Shown in pieces: positions 34,429 through 42,118 of a stretch of 64,000 nt of DNA; position 1 is the first letter of the stretch; each line of letters begins with the position of its first letter. Location of the stretch: contig CAJTFB010000014.1 of the NCBI GenBank assembly GCA_910575665.1, forward strand, positions 31,610-95,609, written 5' to 3'. The position numbers and the translations under genes are program-made. The notes below the pieces were generated by a model. That model had not been told where the DNA came from. It saw only the letters and a program-made list of their open reading frames with translations, and ran no database searches. Source of the DNA: Eubacteriaceae bacterium. Lineage in GTDB: Bacteria; Bacillota; Clostridia; Lachnospirales; Lachnospiraceae.

Positions 34429-34518
34429 ATGTTTGATTATAATAGGTTTAGGATACAACAGCGTCAATCTGGGGGATTTCCAGACTGGCGCTGTCTATGA
34501 TGGCAGCATTGGACTGTC

Positions 34519-35469
34519 TCATTTAAAATGGGTATGTCGCCAGCAGCATTCATTTCTAGAAGTGTTGCTGAAAGCGGAATATTCATTTGATTTCAGATTA
34601 AAATAAGTATCAGCAGCAAGTTCTTCCCGCTCCACATAGAGGCTGCCGCTGGCTCGCGCACTCATAAACCATTTCATCAGAGTGAGTCGCCCACGGGAGA
34701 TCTCAATGCAGGTGATGCACTGGGGATGGACACAACTTCCCGTATTCAGGTAAGAAGAATCTTCGGTACTGACCATGGGGCGGTGGGTGTGTCCTGTGAT
34801 CAATGTCCGGTGGTATTCCTTTGCCCATGCCGCCAGCTTGCTTTCGGAACGCTGTTTGGTGGTATTATTTTTGGCAGCACTGGTTGGGTCCAGGATTCCC
34901 ACCTGCTCCAACGGTTTCCACAGATAACGGACGAGAAAACAGTTTACAGGCCACAATGTGGAATTTAGTAGGGAAGACTGGTGCCCATGGGTGAGGTACA
35001 GGCTTTTTCCCGTCTGCTCATTGCGGAGCACCAGTCCTGGATAAAAAATGATATCAGGAAATAATTCTTTCTGGCACTGGCTGGAGATGCAATAATAGGT
35101 GGAACATTTTTTTCGGGCAAAAGAGGCGCGTTTTTTGATCATATCGTGATTTCCGTAGATCATATAGAGCCTGTTGTCCTTATAAAACCGGGCCAGCTGC
35201 CGGAATACGTCACCATGGATTTCTTTGATCTGTTCCATGTTCCGATTTTCCCAGAGTTCGTCTCCATCCCCCAGTTCAATATAGGTGTAACCACTCTGAT
35301 AATAATAGTTCAGAGCGGCGAGATAGAGATGGCGGTTTTTTAGAAAATTATCGCCCTGGTTACCGCTTCCCCGGTGACAGTCACTGAAAAGCACGTAACG
35401 GCTTCCAGAGTTCAGAGGAAGAACGGGAACATTGCGAAAGGATTTGTTTAGTCGTCTTCGGCAGCTCAT
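34519..35469 (-). CDS. metallophosphoesterase
   Basis: 316 residues. The calcineurin-like metal motifs appear in order: FSDCHRGSGNQGDN (DxH), ELGDGDELWENR (GDxxE), YGNHDMIKK (GNHD), LTHGHQ and ITGHTHRP (GHTH). No signal peptide. The arrangement resembles LpxH-like or UDP-sugar pyrophosphatase types but, without lipid A in this kind of organism, the substrate is unknown. The DUF4474 gene ends 12 bases upstream, so the pair is likely one operon. Confidence 0.87.
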   Translation of the reverse strand: MSCRRRLNKSFRNVPVLPLNSGSRYVLFSDCHRGSGNQGDNFLKNRHLYLAALNYYYQSGYTYIELGDGDELWENRNMEQIKEIHGDVFRQLARFYKDNRLYMIYGNHDMIKKRASFARKKCSTYYCISSQCQKELFPDIIFYPGLVLRNEQTGKSLYLTHGHQSSLLNSTLWPVNCFLVRYLWKPLEQVGILDPTSAAKNNTTKQRSESKLAAWAKEYHRTLITGHTHRPMVSTEDSSYLNTGSCVHPQCITCIEISRGRLTLMKWFMSARASGSLYVEREELAADTYFNLKSNEYSAFSNTSRNECCWRHTHFK

Positions 35470-35481
35470 CCAGATCTCCTT

Positions 35482-36381
35482 TCAGTGTTTTTTGTGATGT
35501 TTTCCCTTTCGTCCAAAACGTCTCAGCCTGAAAATACGGCGGAATACAAAGGGAATGTAATAATACAGATACAAAAGTTTGCTGCCGGAATCTTCAAAAG
35601 GTCTTGTGACAAAACAAAAGAGTTTGCAGAAAATCCGGTTTTTAAACTGAACATAGTGGCAGTACCATCTTTTCAAGAAGAACCAATGCTGACTGCCGGC
35701 ATGAAAGGTGAAAGACACACTGGTATACATCACGTCGATATCATCGGGATCGTGTCCGCTGGCCAGCAGGGCATCCAGAAAGGCATCCCTCATCGACAGG
35801 TCGTGGAAGCGGAGGGTGATATCCACAGACAGCTCTTTGGGCCTGGAGAACAGTCCCATGGAAAAAATGGTCAGCCACCAGTGTTCTTTCTGAAGCGCTG
35901 CGATAGGGCATCCTCTCCGCCGGAGACGCATGGTGATCTCTGGCATTTCTTCGTTTGAAGCTGCATGAAAAATGGTAAGTTTGCGGGCGGCCGGAGGAAT
36001 GATGTGATCAGTATGATAGATCCCCACCTCACTTCCGGTGTTGATGCCGTATTGTCCTTTCCAGAATTCGATCAGCCATGTTTTGCCGTCATGGTCAAAA
36101 TAAACTGGATAACTGTCGAAGACCATATTAAAATATGGTGCTCCACGGTCATAGATAGCTCCATACCCAAAATCCTTCTGCCAAGCGTCCAAACGGCTGG
36201 AAAAGATGTCCTGCTTGGAATAGTAGTTATAGCCAAGGGGTTCCACCAGTTCATTCAGGAGCCGGCATTTGTGCATGTCAGACATACAGCAGATCTTGCA
36301 GATGATCTTTTTCTTCCTCCAGTGAAAGACAATAAGGCATACAATGGCGATCAGTACTATAATAGAGATTGTGAGATACAT
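35482..36381 (-). CDS. DUF4474 domain protein, membrane-anchored
   Basis: 299 residues from ATG 36381, with AATGGAG six bases upstream (a second ATG at 36393 overlaps that site). An N-terminal membrane helix (1-22) and a Cys-containing region (CKICCMSDMHKCRLLN) precede the DUF4474 body with FGYGAIYDRGAPYFNMVFD and TWLIEFWKGQYGINTGSEVG. The family is common in Clostridia and of unknown function. Co-oriented with the metallophosphoesterase. Confidence 0.8.
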   Translation of the reverse strand: MYLTISIIVLIAIVCLIVFHWRKKKIICKICCMSDMHKCRLLNELVEPLGYNYYSKQDIFSSRLDAWQKDFGYGAIYDRGAPYFNMVFDSYPVYFDHDGKTWLIEFWKGQYGINTGSEVGIYHTDHIIPPAARKLTIFHAASNEEMPEITMRLRRRGCPIAALQKEHWWLTIFSMGLFSRPKELSVDITLRFHDLSMRDAFLDALLASGHDPDDIDVMYTSVSFTFHAGSQHWFFLKRWYCHYVQFKNRIFCKLFCFVTRPFEDSGSKLLYLYYYIPFVFRRIFRLRRFGRKGKHHKKH

Positions 36382-36471
36382 AGAGTTCTCCATTCTTTGG
36401 TTTGTTAGTACATTTTATGCGGAAAATGTCGAAAAGTGAAGATATATGAGGATAAAAGAAAAAGAATGTAG

Positions 36472-36511
36472 AAAAAAGGGACCTGCCTCAATTAATTTGA
36501 AGCAGATCCCA
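36472..36511 (-). terminator. terminator of the PurF-like gene
   Basis: On the minus strand GGGATCTGC...GCAGGTCCC forms a stem around an AT-rich loop and is followed by TTTTTTC. It lies about 35 bases after the stop of the PurF-like gene. Confidence 0.75.
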
Positions 36512-36545
36512 GATTAAGCCAGACAGCACGATCTGGTTCAGTAAT

Positions 36546-37955
36546 TTATTCTTTTCCATTCCAACAGTAGGTGCACAGATTTTCCTGGGGAATTCCCACG
36601 GAGGCAAGCATGTCATCCAGACGGTTATAGCGCAGTGTTGTAAAATTCAGCTCCTTGCGGATCTCTTCAACCATCTGCTCATATTTAGGTGATTCTGGAT
36701 CGGCATATTCCTGTAATATGTCATCGGATACATCTTCTGTGCCCTCCAGACGGACAATGACGCGTCTTGTAATCAGATCCATCTCTGAAGTGGAACGGGA
36801 GAAGTTTAAATATTTACATCCGTATACAAGAGGCGGACAGGCCGGCCGGATATGGACTTCTTTTGCGCCGCTTTTATATAAAAATTCTGTGGTCTCACGC
36901 AGCTGGGTGCCCCGGACGATAGAATCATCGATCAGGAGCAGGCTCTTGTCCTTGATAAGATCATGGACGGCGATTAGTTTCATTTTCGCGATCAGGTTCC
37001 GTTTGCTCTGGATCGTAGGCATAAAAGAACGGGGCCAGGTCGGCGTATATTTAATGAAAGGACGGGAAAAGGGAATTCCCGAAGCGTTGGAGTAGCCGAT
37101 GGCATGGGCTGTACCGGAATCCGGTATGCCGGCTACGATGTCCGGTTTGACATTGTCCCGCTTCGCCAGGCTGGCGCCGCAGTTATAGCGCATCTGCTCT
37201 ACGCTGACCCCTTCGTAAGAACTGGATGGGTAACCATAATATACCCATAGGAAGGTACAGATTTTTAATTTTTTTCCGGGTGCCATCAGTACATGTACAC
37301 CCTCTTCCGTCACGACATCGATCTCACCAGGGCCCAACTCTTTAAAATCCTGATACCCCAGATTTTGATATGCAAAAGATTCAAAGGAAATGCAGTAAGC
37401 GTCTTCTTTTTTTCCGATGACGATAGGTGTGCGTCCGTATTTATCCCTGGCGGCATAAATGCCTTTTGGTGTCATGAGCATCAGAGTTAGAGAACCGTCA
37501 ATAAGCTCCTGAGCATAATGAATTCCCTCAATAATATTTTCCTTCTGGTTAATGATGGCAGCCACCAGTTCTGTGGGATTGATGTCACCGCCGCTCATTT
37601 CAAGAAAATGGGAGTTTCCATTGGAAAAAATCGTATCTACAATTTCTTTTGTATTGTTGATCTTACTAACTGTGGTAATGGCATAGGTGCCGTGGTGGGA
37701 ACGCACGATCAATGGCTGGGGCTCGTAATCTGAAATACAGCCGATGCCATAATATCCCTTCATTTTTTGTACATCTTTATCGAATTTGGTTCGGAATGGA
37801 GAATTTTCGATATTATGGATGGCGCGGTCAAAGCCGTCTTCTCCATACACGGCAAGCCCGCCGCGTCTCGTCCCCAGGTGAGAATGATAGTCTGTTCCAA
37901 AAAATAAATCAAAAATGCAGTCGTTCTTTGCTGCAACGCCAAAAAATCCGCCCAT
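36546..37955 (-). CDS. amidophosphoribosyltransferase-like protein without the N-terminal Cys nucleophile
   Basis: 469 residues, both PurF domains present. The N-terminal Ntn-hydrolase fold (SHLGTRRGGLAVYG, YGIGCISDYEPQPLIVRSHHG) and the PRPP-binding domain (LLLIDDSIVRGTQLRET) are clear. Normal PurF begins with (M)CG, whose Cys1 is the glutaminase nucleophile; this protein begins MGGFFG. It therefore probably cannot hydrolyse glutamine and may use ammonia, act on another amine, or be regulatory. ATG 37955 is set by the conserved start; no upstream in-frame Cys start exists. Not in a purine operon. Confidence 0.85.
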   Translation of the reverse strand: MGGFFGVAAKNDCIFDLFFGTDYHSHLGTRRGGLAVYGEDGFDRAIHNIENSPFRTKFDKDVQKMKGYYGIGCISDYEPQPLIVRSHHGTYAITTVSKINNTKEIVDTIFSNGNSHFLEMSGGDINPTELVAAIINQKENIIEGIHYAQELIDGSLTLMLMTPKGIYAARDKYGRTPIVIGKKEDAYCISFESFAYQNLGYQDFKELGPGEIDVVTEEGVHVLMAPGKKLKICTFLWVYYGYPSSSYEGVSVEQMRYNCGASLAKRDNVKPDIVAGIPDSGTAHAIGYSNASGIPFSRPFIKYTPTWPRSFMPTIQSKRNLIAKMKLIAVHDLIKDKSLLLIDDSIVRGTQLRETTEFLYKSGAKEVHIRPACPPLVYGCKYLNFSRSTSEMDLITRRVIVRLEGTEDVSDDILQEYADPESPKYEQMVEEIRKELNFTTLRYNRLDDMLASVGIPQENLCTYCWNGKE

Positions 37956-38121
37956 GATAATCTCCTTATTATAAGTGATATGCCACTCTATGAGGCATTA
38001 CATCCTGGATGTCTGAAGGCATGTCCAGGTCGTTATACAAATTTATTTTATCAAGCATTGGCGAAGCTGACAAGAGGGAATTCAATTTCTTTTCTTTTTT
38101 TCAGACAGAGTGGCGCGACAG

Positions 38122-38150
38122 TTGCGAAAACCCGCGTTTTTTGTTATAAT
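38122..38150 (+). promoter_or_regulatory. promoter of the NifX-like gene
   Basis: TTGCGA (38122-38127), 17 bases, TATAAT (38145-38150). The start codon lies about 85 bases further on. Confidence 0.55.
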
Positions 38151-38241
38151 CATGTTATTCGGCAGGGGACAGATTCGTATCGCCCATCTGATACCATGGA
38201 GCTAAATTCTGCCGAAATAGTACGGGAAAGGAAGGATATAT

Positions 38242-38631
38242 ATGAAAATAGCAGTAACATATGATGAAGAAGGACAGGTGTTCCAACATTTTGGACATAC
38301 AGAAAAATTCAAAATATTTGAATTGGGAGAGAAGGGTCTTGTAAATACGATGGTAGTGGATACCAACGGAACGGGACACGAAGCCATCGCCGGATTTCTT
38401 GCTAAAGGAAATGTAAAGGTGCTGATCTGCGGGGGAATTGATGAAGGTGCCATGATGGCGCTTAGTGAGGAAGGCATTCTAGTTGTACCAGGGGCATCCG
38501 GTGATGCAGACAGGGCAGTGGCAGACTTTCTAAAAGGAATTCTTGAGACGGATAATACCCCGAACTGTGATCATCACGGAGAAGGACATGCCTGTGGCGG
38601 TGGCTGTGGAGGGTGTCATGGATGTCATTGA
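38242..38631 (+). CDS. NifX/NifB-like iron-molybdenum cluster-binding protein with metal-binding tail
   Basis: 129 residues, ATG 38242 behind GGGAAAGGAAGG. The first 105 residues match the dinitrogenase Fe-Mo cofactor-binding fold (KIAVTYDEEGQVFQHFGHTE, VKVLICGGIDEGAMMALSEE). The last 22 residues are almost entirely His, Cys and Gly (CDHHGEGHACGGG and CGGCHGCH). Such proteins occur outside nitrogen fixation in anaerobes, probably as iron-sulfur or metal carriers. No nif genes are nearby. Confidence 0.88.
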   Translation: MKIAVTYDEEGQVFQHFGHTEKFKIFELGEKGLVNTMVVDTNGTGHEAIAGFLAKGNVKVLICGGIDEGAMMALSEEGILVVPGASGDADRAVADFLKGILETDNTPNCDHHGEGHACGGGCGGCHGCH

Positions 38632-38635
38632 GTTG

Positions 38636-38905
38636 AATTGGTTAATGGGAAAACTGGAAATGGGATCGGGACGATACGGTGGTACATATGCTCATACTGA
38701 TATAGCTTTTCAGTTTGCGTCGTGGATTTCTCCAGAATTTAAACTTTATATTATTAAGGATTATCAGCGGTTAAAGAAAGATGAAGCAAACCGGCTTGCC
38801 ATTGGATGGGATGCTAAAAGGGAATTGTCAAAAATAAATTACCGTAATCATACAGATGCAGTAAAGGAAATTCTGATAACACCTTCTACAGAGAATAATT
38901 ACTAA
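38636..38905 (+). pseudogene. KilA-N domain fragment (5'-truncated)
   Basis: The frame from just after the NifX-like stop reads GRYGGTYAHTDIAFQFASWI, FKLYIIKDYQRLKKDE and GWDAKRELSKINYRNHTDAV, the C-terminal part of a KilA-N DNA-binding domain as found in phage antirepressors. The N-terminal part and start codon are missing; the frame continues upstream only antiparallel to sense inside the previous gene. Probably a phage or mobile-element relic. Confidence 0.65.
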
Positions 38906-39285
38906 ACAAAATTAGCTAGGAAAAGTCAACTCTCCTATACGGATTCTTAATGATTCTGTATCCCACAAAATAAAACAGAGGCAGTGCACGGTACAAACAC
39001 CAGATGCAGAAGCCCCTGTTTTTTGATATTATAAGGAAAAATGTGGTCAAATGTAGCAGTTCTATCATGATTGCTATTCGCCACTGATAGAATGTCATCT
39101 TATCCTACTATTTGCATAAAGTCAATACATGAACAGAAAGACCTTGAAACGTTATGAATAATAAGAAAATATGTTATAAATAAAAGAGTTTTAAGGTTTT
39201 TTGTTTATTTTCTAAAGTGACTATGGACGAGGGGGAAAATAAGTGCTATACTATGAGGGATTTGATTTGTAATGGGGAGATTGTT
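38906..39285. other. intergenic region, no gene seen
   Basis: 380 bases. A terminator-like stem (AAAACAGAGGC at 38969 against GCCCCTGTTTT, followed by T) lies in 38967-39021. A weak -10 (TATACT, 39247-39252) may serve the Lrp gene. A 60-codon minus-strand frame here has no ribosome site and was not called. Confidence 0.4.
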
Positions 39286-39735
39286 ATGAAAAATGACCAT
39301 TTGGATGCCATAGACAAGCAGATAATTGAGATTCTGGAAAAGGATGCCAGAACTCCGGTAAAAGACATTGCGCAGGCGGTATTTCTTACGGCGCCAGCGG
39401 TATCTGCTCGGATCAATCATCTTGTAAATGAGAAGTATATAACCGGGTTTCATGCGAGCCTGAACCCGGAACTTTTGGGATATCATATCAAAGCGTTTAT
39501 AAATCTGGAAGTTGAACCCAAAGATAAGAAGGATTTTTATCCTTTTATCAAGGACTGCCCCAATGTGATCGAGTGTAACTGTGTTACGGGGGATTACTCT
39601 ATGCTGCTGGAGGTTCAGTTTAAGAGCACGATGGAGCTGGATCAGTTTATCGGTGAACTCCAGATCTATGGAAGGACAAAGACGTTGATCGTATTTTCAA
39701 CATGTATCGATCATCGGGAAGTTAGTGTAAAGTAA
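39286..39735 (+). CDS. Lrp/AsnC family transcriptional regulator
   Basis: 149 residues from ATG 39286 (AATGGGGAG upstream; an earlier in-frame ATG at 39217 lacks a site). The HTH (LDAIDKQIIEILEKDARTPV, TAPAVSARINHLVNEKYI) and the RAM ligand-binding domain (YHIKAFINLEVEPKDKKDF, NCVTGDYSMLLEVQF) are both complete. Such proteins respond to amino acids. The pantothenate/CoA genes follow and could be targets, though this is only positional. Confidence 0.92.
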   Translation: MKNDHLDAIDKQIIEILEKDARTPVKDIAQAVFLTAPAVSARINHLVNEKYITGFHASLNPELLGYHIKAFINLEVEPKDKKDFYPFIKDCPNVIECNCVTGDYSMLLEVQFKSTMELDQFIGELQIYGRTKTLIVFSTCIDHREVSVK

Positions 39736-39785
39736 GATTTTTACAGGTAATGGAGGTAAAGAGTGAAATAAATTTTTCACTCGAC

Positions 39786-39843
39786 GAGTTTGTGTCTGCG
39801 CGCTGCCTGCCACAAACCTCGGTTATGCGCAAACAGCAGCGCG
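39786..39843 (+). promoter_or_regulatory. structured leader of panD with competing stems
   Basis: Stem A: GAGTTTGTG (39786-39794) with CACAAACCTC (39811-39820, one bulge). Stem B: CGCGCTGC (39799-39806, in the loop of A) with GCAGCGCG (39836-39843), ending just before the panD ribosome site (ATGAGG). A and B interlock, so they either form a pseudoknot or exclude each other. No known riboswitch class was recognised. Confidence 0.45.
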
Positions 39844-39858
39844 GAAATGAGGTAAGCT

Positions 39859-40242
39859 ATGAATATTACAATGTTAAAGGGAAAGATTCATCGCGCCACT
39901 GTTGTGCAGGCTGAGTTAAATTATGTAGGGAGTATCACGGTGGATCCAGTACTCATGGAGGCAGCAGGAATTCTTGAATATGAAAAAGTTCAGATCGTGG
40001 ATGTGGAAAATGGAAGCCGATTTGAGACCTATACCATAGCAGGAGAAGAAAATTCCGGCATGATCTGTCTGAATGGCGCTGCGGCGAGACAAGTTCAGGT
40101 AGGGGATCACATTATTATCATGGCATATTGTGAGATGACGCCGGAGGAGGCGAAGAATCACCGTCCCAAGGTAGTTTTTGTGAATGATGATAACAAAGTG
40201 CAGAGAATTTCTTCCTATGAAAAACACGGGCAGCTGAACTAG
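39859..40242 (+). CDS. panD: aspartate 1-decarboxylase proenzyme
   Basis: 127 residues, the normal PanD length. The pyruvoyl self-cleavage site is intact: Gly24-Ser25 in NYVGSITVD. Substrate-site residues [19 protein letters not shown] follow. PanD makes beta-alanine for pantothenate, hence CoA. The coaBC gene starts 36 bases downstream, giving a coenzyme-A-oriented pair. Confidence 0.96.
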   Translation: MNITMLKGKIHRATVVQAELNYVGSITVDPVLMEAAGILEYEKVQIVDVENGSRFETYTIAGEENSGMICLNGAAARQVQVGDHIIIMAYCEMTPEEAKNHRPKVVFVNDDNKVQRISSYEKHGQLN

Positions 40243-40278
40243 AAAAACTAAGAAGAATTTAGGAAGAGGGGCAGCAGA

Positions 40279-41466
40279 ATGTTAAAGGGAAAGACGGTAG
40301 TGCTTGGAGTGACAGGAAGTATCGCGGCATACAAAATGGCGAATCTCACGAGTATGCTCATTAAGCTTCACTGTGACGTCCACGTGATCATGACAAAGAA
40401 TGCTACCAATATTATTAATCCAATTACTTTTGAGACTCTCACAGGGCATAAGTGCCTTGTGGATACATTTGACAGGAATTTTAATTATAATATAGAACAT
40501 GTGGCGCTGGGAGATAAGGCAGATCTGATGCTGGTGGCGCCGGCTTCTGCCAACGTGATTGGAAAGCTGGCGGGGGGTATCGCGGACGATATGCTGACGA
40601 CGACGGCACTTGCCTGCCGTTGCCGCAAATTGGTGGCGCCGGCGATGAACACTAATATGTATGAGAATCCCATTGTACAACACAATCTGCAGAGATTGCG
40701 GGAATTTGGCATGGAAGTGATCGAGCCGGATACTGGTATCCTCGCCTGTAAGGCAGTGGGGAAGGGAAAGCTCCCCTCGGAGGAGATCCTCTTGGAATAC
40801 ATTTTGCGGGAAATCCATCTGGAAAAGGATCTGGAAGGAAAGAAAGTACTGGTTACAGCCGGGGCTACCCGTGAGGCCATCGATCCAGTGCGTTTTATCA
40901 CCAATCATTCTACCGGAAAAATGGGTTATGCACTGGCGAAGGTCGCTATGTACCGGGGAGCAGAGGTGACGCTGGTAAGTGCACCGACCCAGCTGCAGCC
41001 TCCGATCTGTGTCAAGCTAGTCAGAGTGGAGAGTGCTGAAGATATGTTTCGAGAAGTGAAAAAATTGGCGCCGGATATGGATATTATTATTAAAGCGGCG
41101 GCGGTAGCAGATTTCACTCCGGTGGAATACCATGAGGGGAAGATCAAGAAAAAAGAGGGGGAGAGTACACTGGAGCTAAAGCGCACCCAGGATATTCTTG
41201 CTTACCTTGGCGCCCGCCGCAGACAGGGGCAATATATCTGTGGTTTTTCTATGGAGACGGAAAATATGATAGAAAATTCACAACAGAAGCTGAAGGACAA
41301 ACATGTGGATCTGATTGTCGCCAATAACTTGAACACGGAGGGAGCTGGTTTTGCTTCCGATACAAACATTGTCACGCTGATCATGGAGGAGGGGTTGGTT
41401 GAGCTTCCCTGCATGTCGAAGGAAGAGGTGGCAGCGACGATCTTTGATGTGATCGTAAAGAAATAA
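40279..41466 (+). CDS. coaBC: bifunctional phosphopantothenoylcysteine decarboxylase / phosphopantothenate-cysteine ligase
   Basis: 395 residues, ATG 40279 behind GGAAGAGGGGCAG. N-terminal CoaC flavoprotein (GVTGSIAAYK, PASANVIGKLAGGIADD, PAMNTNMYENP) and C-terminal CoaB ligase (from about 190; VLVTAGATREAIDPVRFI, NHSTGKMGYALA). Catalyses the two middle steps of CoA synthesis. Complete, ends with a terminator. Confidence 0.96.
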   Translation: MLKGKTVVLGVTGSIAAYKMANLTSMLIKLHCDVHVIMTKNATNIINPITFETLTGHKCLVDTFDRNFNYNIEHVALGDKADLMLVAPASANVIGKLAGGIADDMLTTTALACRCRKLVAPAMNTNMYENPIVQHNLQRLREFGMEVIEPDTGILACKAVGKGKLPSEEILLEYILREIHLEKDLEGKKVLVTAGATREAIDPVRFITNHSTGKMGYALAKVAMYRGAEVTLVSAPTQLQPPICVKLVRVESAEDMFREVKKLAPDMDIIIKAAAVADFTPVEYHEGKIKKKEGESTLELKRTQDILAYLGARRRQGQYICGFSMETENMIENSQQKLKDKHVDLIVANNLNTEGAGFASDTNIVTLIMEEGLVELPCMSKEEVAATIFDVIVKK

Positions 41467-41498
41467 AAATAATATTGGCCTGACGCCTTTACTAAATA

Positions 41499-41530
41499 CA
41501 AAAAACGACTGCCGTGGCAGCCGTTTTTTG
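41499..41530 (+). terminator. terminator after coaBC
   Basis: AAAAAACGACTGCC pairs with GGCAGCCGTTTTTT around a short GT loop, with a T-run within the right arm. It may also serve the minus-strand veg gene. Confidence 0.8.
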
Positions 41531-41565
41531 CTGAGAAAAGTAAATCGTATAAGAAAAGTGAATTG

Positions 41566-41811
41566 TTATGCTTTACAAAGCGTTATTTGAACGTCCTTTG
41601 TCAATACATCTGTGTAGCTGTATGAGATCGTCTGGCTTGTGTTCTCAAGCTCATTTTCTACTGTGATCAGGAATATACTTGGGAATGTTTCCGTGATAAC
41701 ACCTTCTGTAACGTCTACTTTATGTCTTCCCAAGTTGCAACGTATGACTACTCTGCTTCCAATGTGCTTGCTTACTGCCTTACGCACATTTCCAACATCT
41801 GTTTTCAACAT
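41566..41811 (-). CDS. veg: Veg family protein
   Basis: 81 residues from ATG 41811. NVRKAVSKHIGSRVVIRCNL, EGVITETFPSIFLITVEN and SYSYTDVLTKDVQI match Veg, a small OB-fold-like protein whose Bacillus homologue stimulates biofilm formation and affects spore outgrowth. Its ribosome site (AGGAGAAAGG) is somewhat far, about 15 bases. Driven by a consensus promoter, as veg is in Bacillus, where it is very strongly expressed. Confidence 0.88.
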   Translation of the reverse strand: MLKTDVGNVRKAVSKHIGSRVVIRCNLGRHKVDVTEGVITETFPSIFLITVENELENTSQTISYSYTDVLTKDVQITLCKA

Positions 41812-42118
41812 AAATAATACCGACCTTTCTCCTGTCGCCGGACAGGTAATATGATGTCCCATGTCCCTTCAGTGTATTACCACGATATATAGAAATACAA
41901 TTCTATTGTACCACATAATATTGTGTTTGTCAATTTTTGTATCCCTGCTTCCTTTTTTGCGCAATGAAATAACAATATTATTATATGCGGCAAACGGAAA
42001 AATATTCCTTATATTTTTTTAAAAAGCTGGAATAACCATGATACCCCCAGAATATAGATAGTTTAGAAGTAATTAAGCCGTAGCCTGCCTGCGCGCCAGG
42101 CTATAGTGAGGAGGGCAT
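41812..42118. other. divergent region between veg and sipL
   Basis: 307 bases with the veg leader and promoter on the minus strand. On the plus strand only AT-rich sequence and the sipL ribosome site (GAGGAGGGC) were seen. No convincing sigma-E promoter could be fixed for sipL. Confidence 0.4.
41905..41933 (-). promoter_or_regulatory. promoter of veg
   Basis: On the minus strand TTGACA (41933-41928), 17 bases, TACAAT (41910-41905): near consensus. Confidence 0.8.

Noticed and set aside
36421..36436. TGTCGAA, a Spo0A-box-like sequence upstream of the DUF4474 gene
   Set aside because: A single 7-base match in AT-rich DNA is too little to call a site.
38916..39098. 60-codon minus-strand hydrophobic ORF
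   Set aside because: No ribosome site and it overlaps a terminator-like stem; looks accidental.
40282..40908. 208-codon minus-strand ORF in coaBC
   Set aside because: Fully antisense to an intact coaBC; no start signals.
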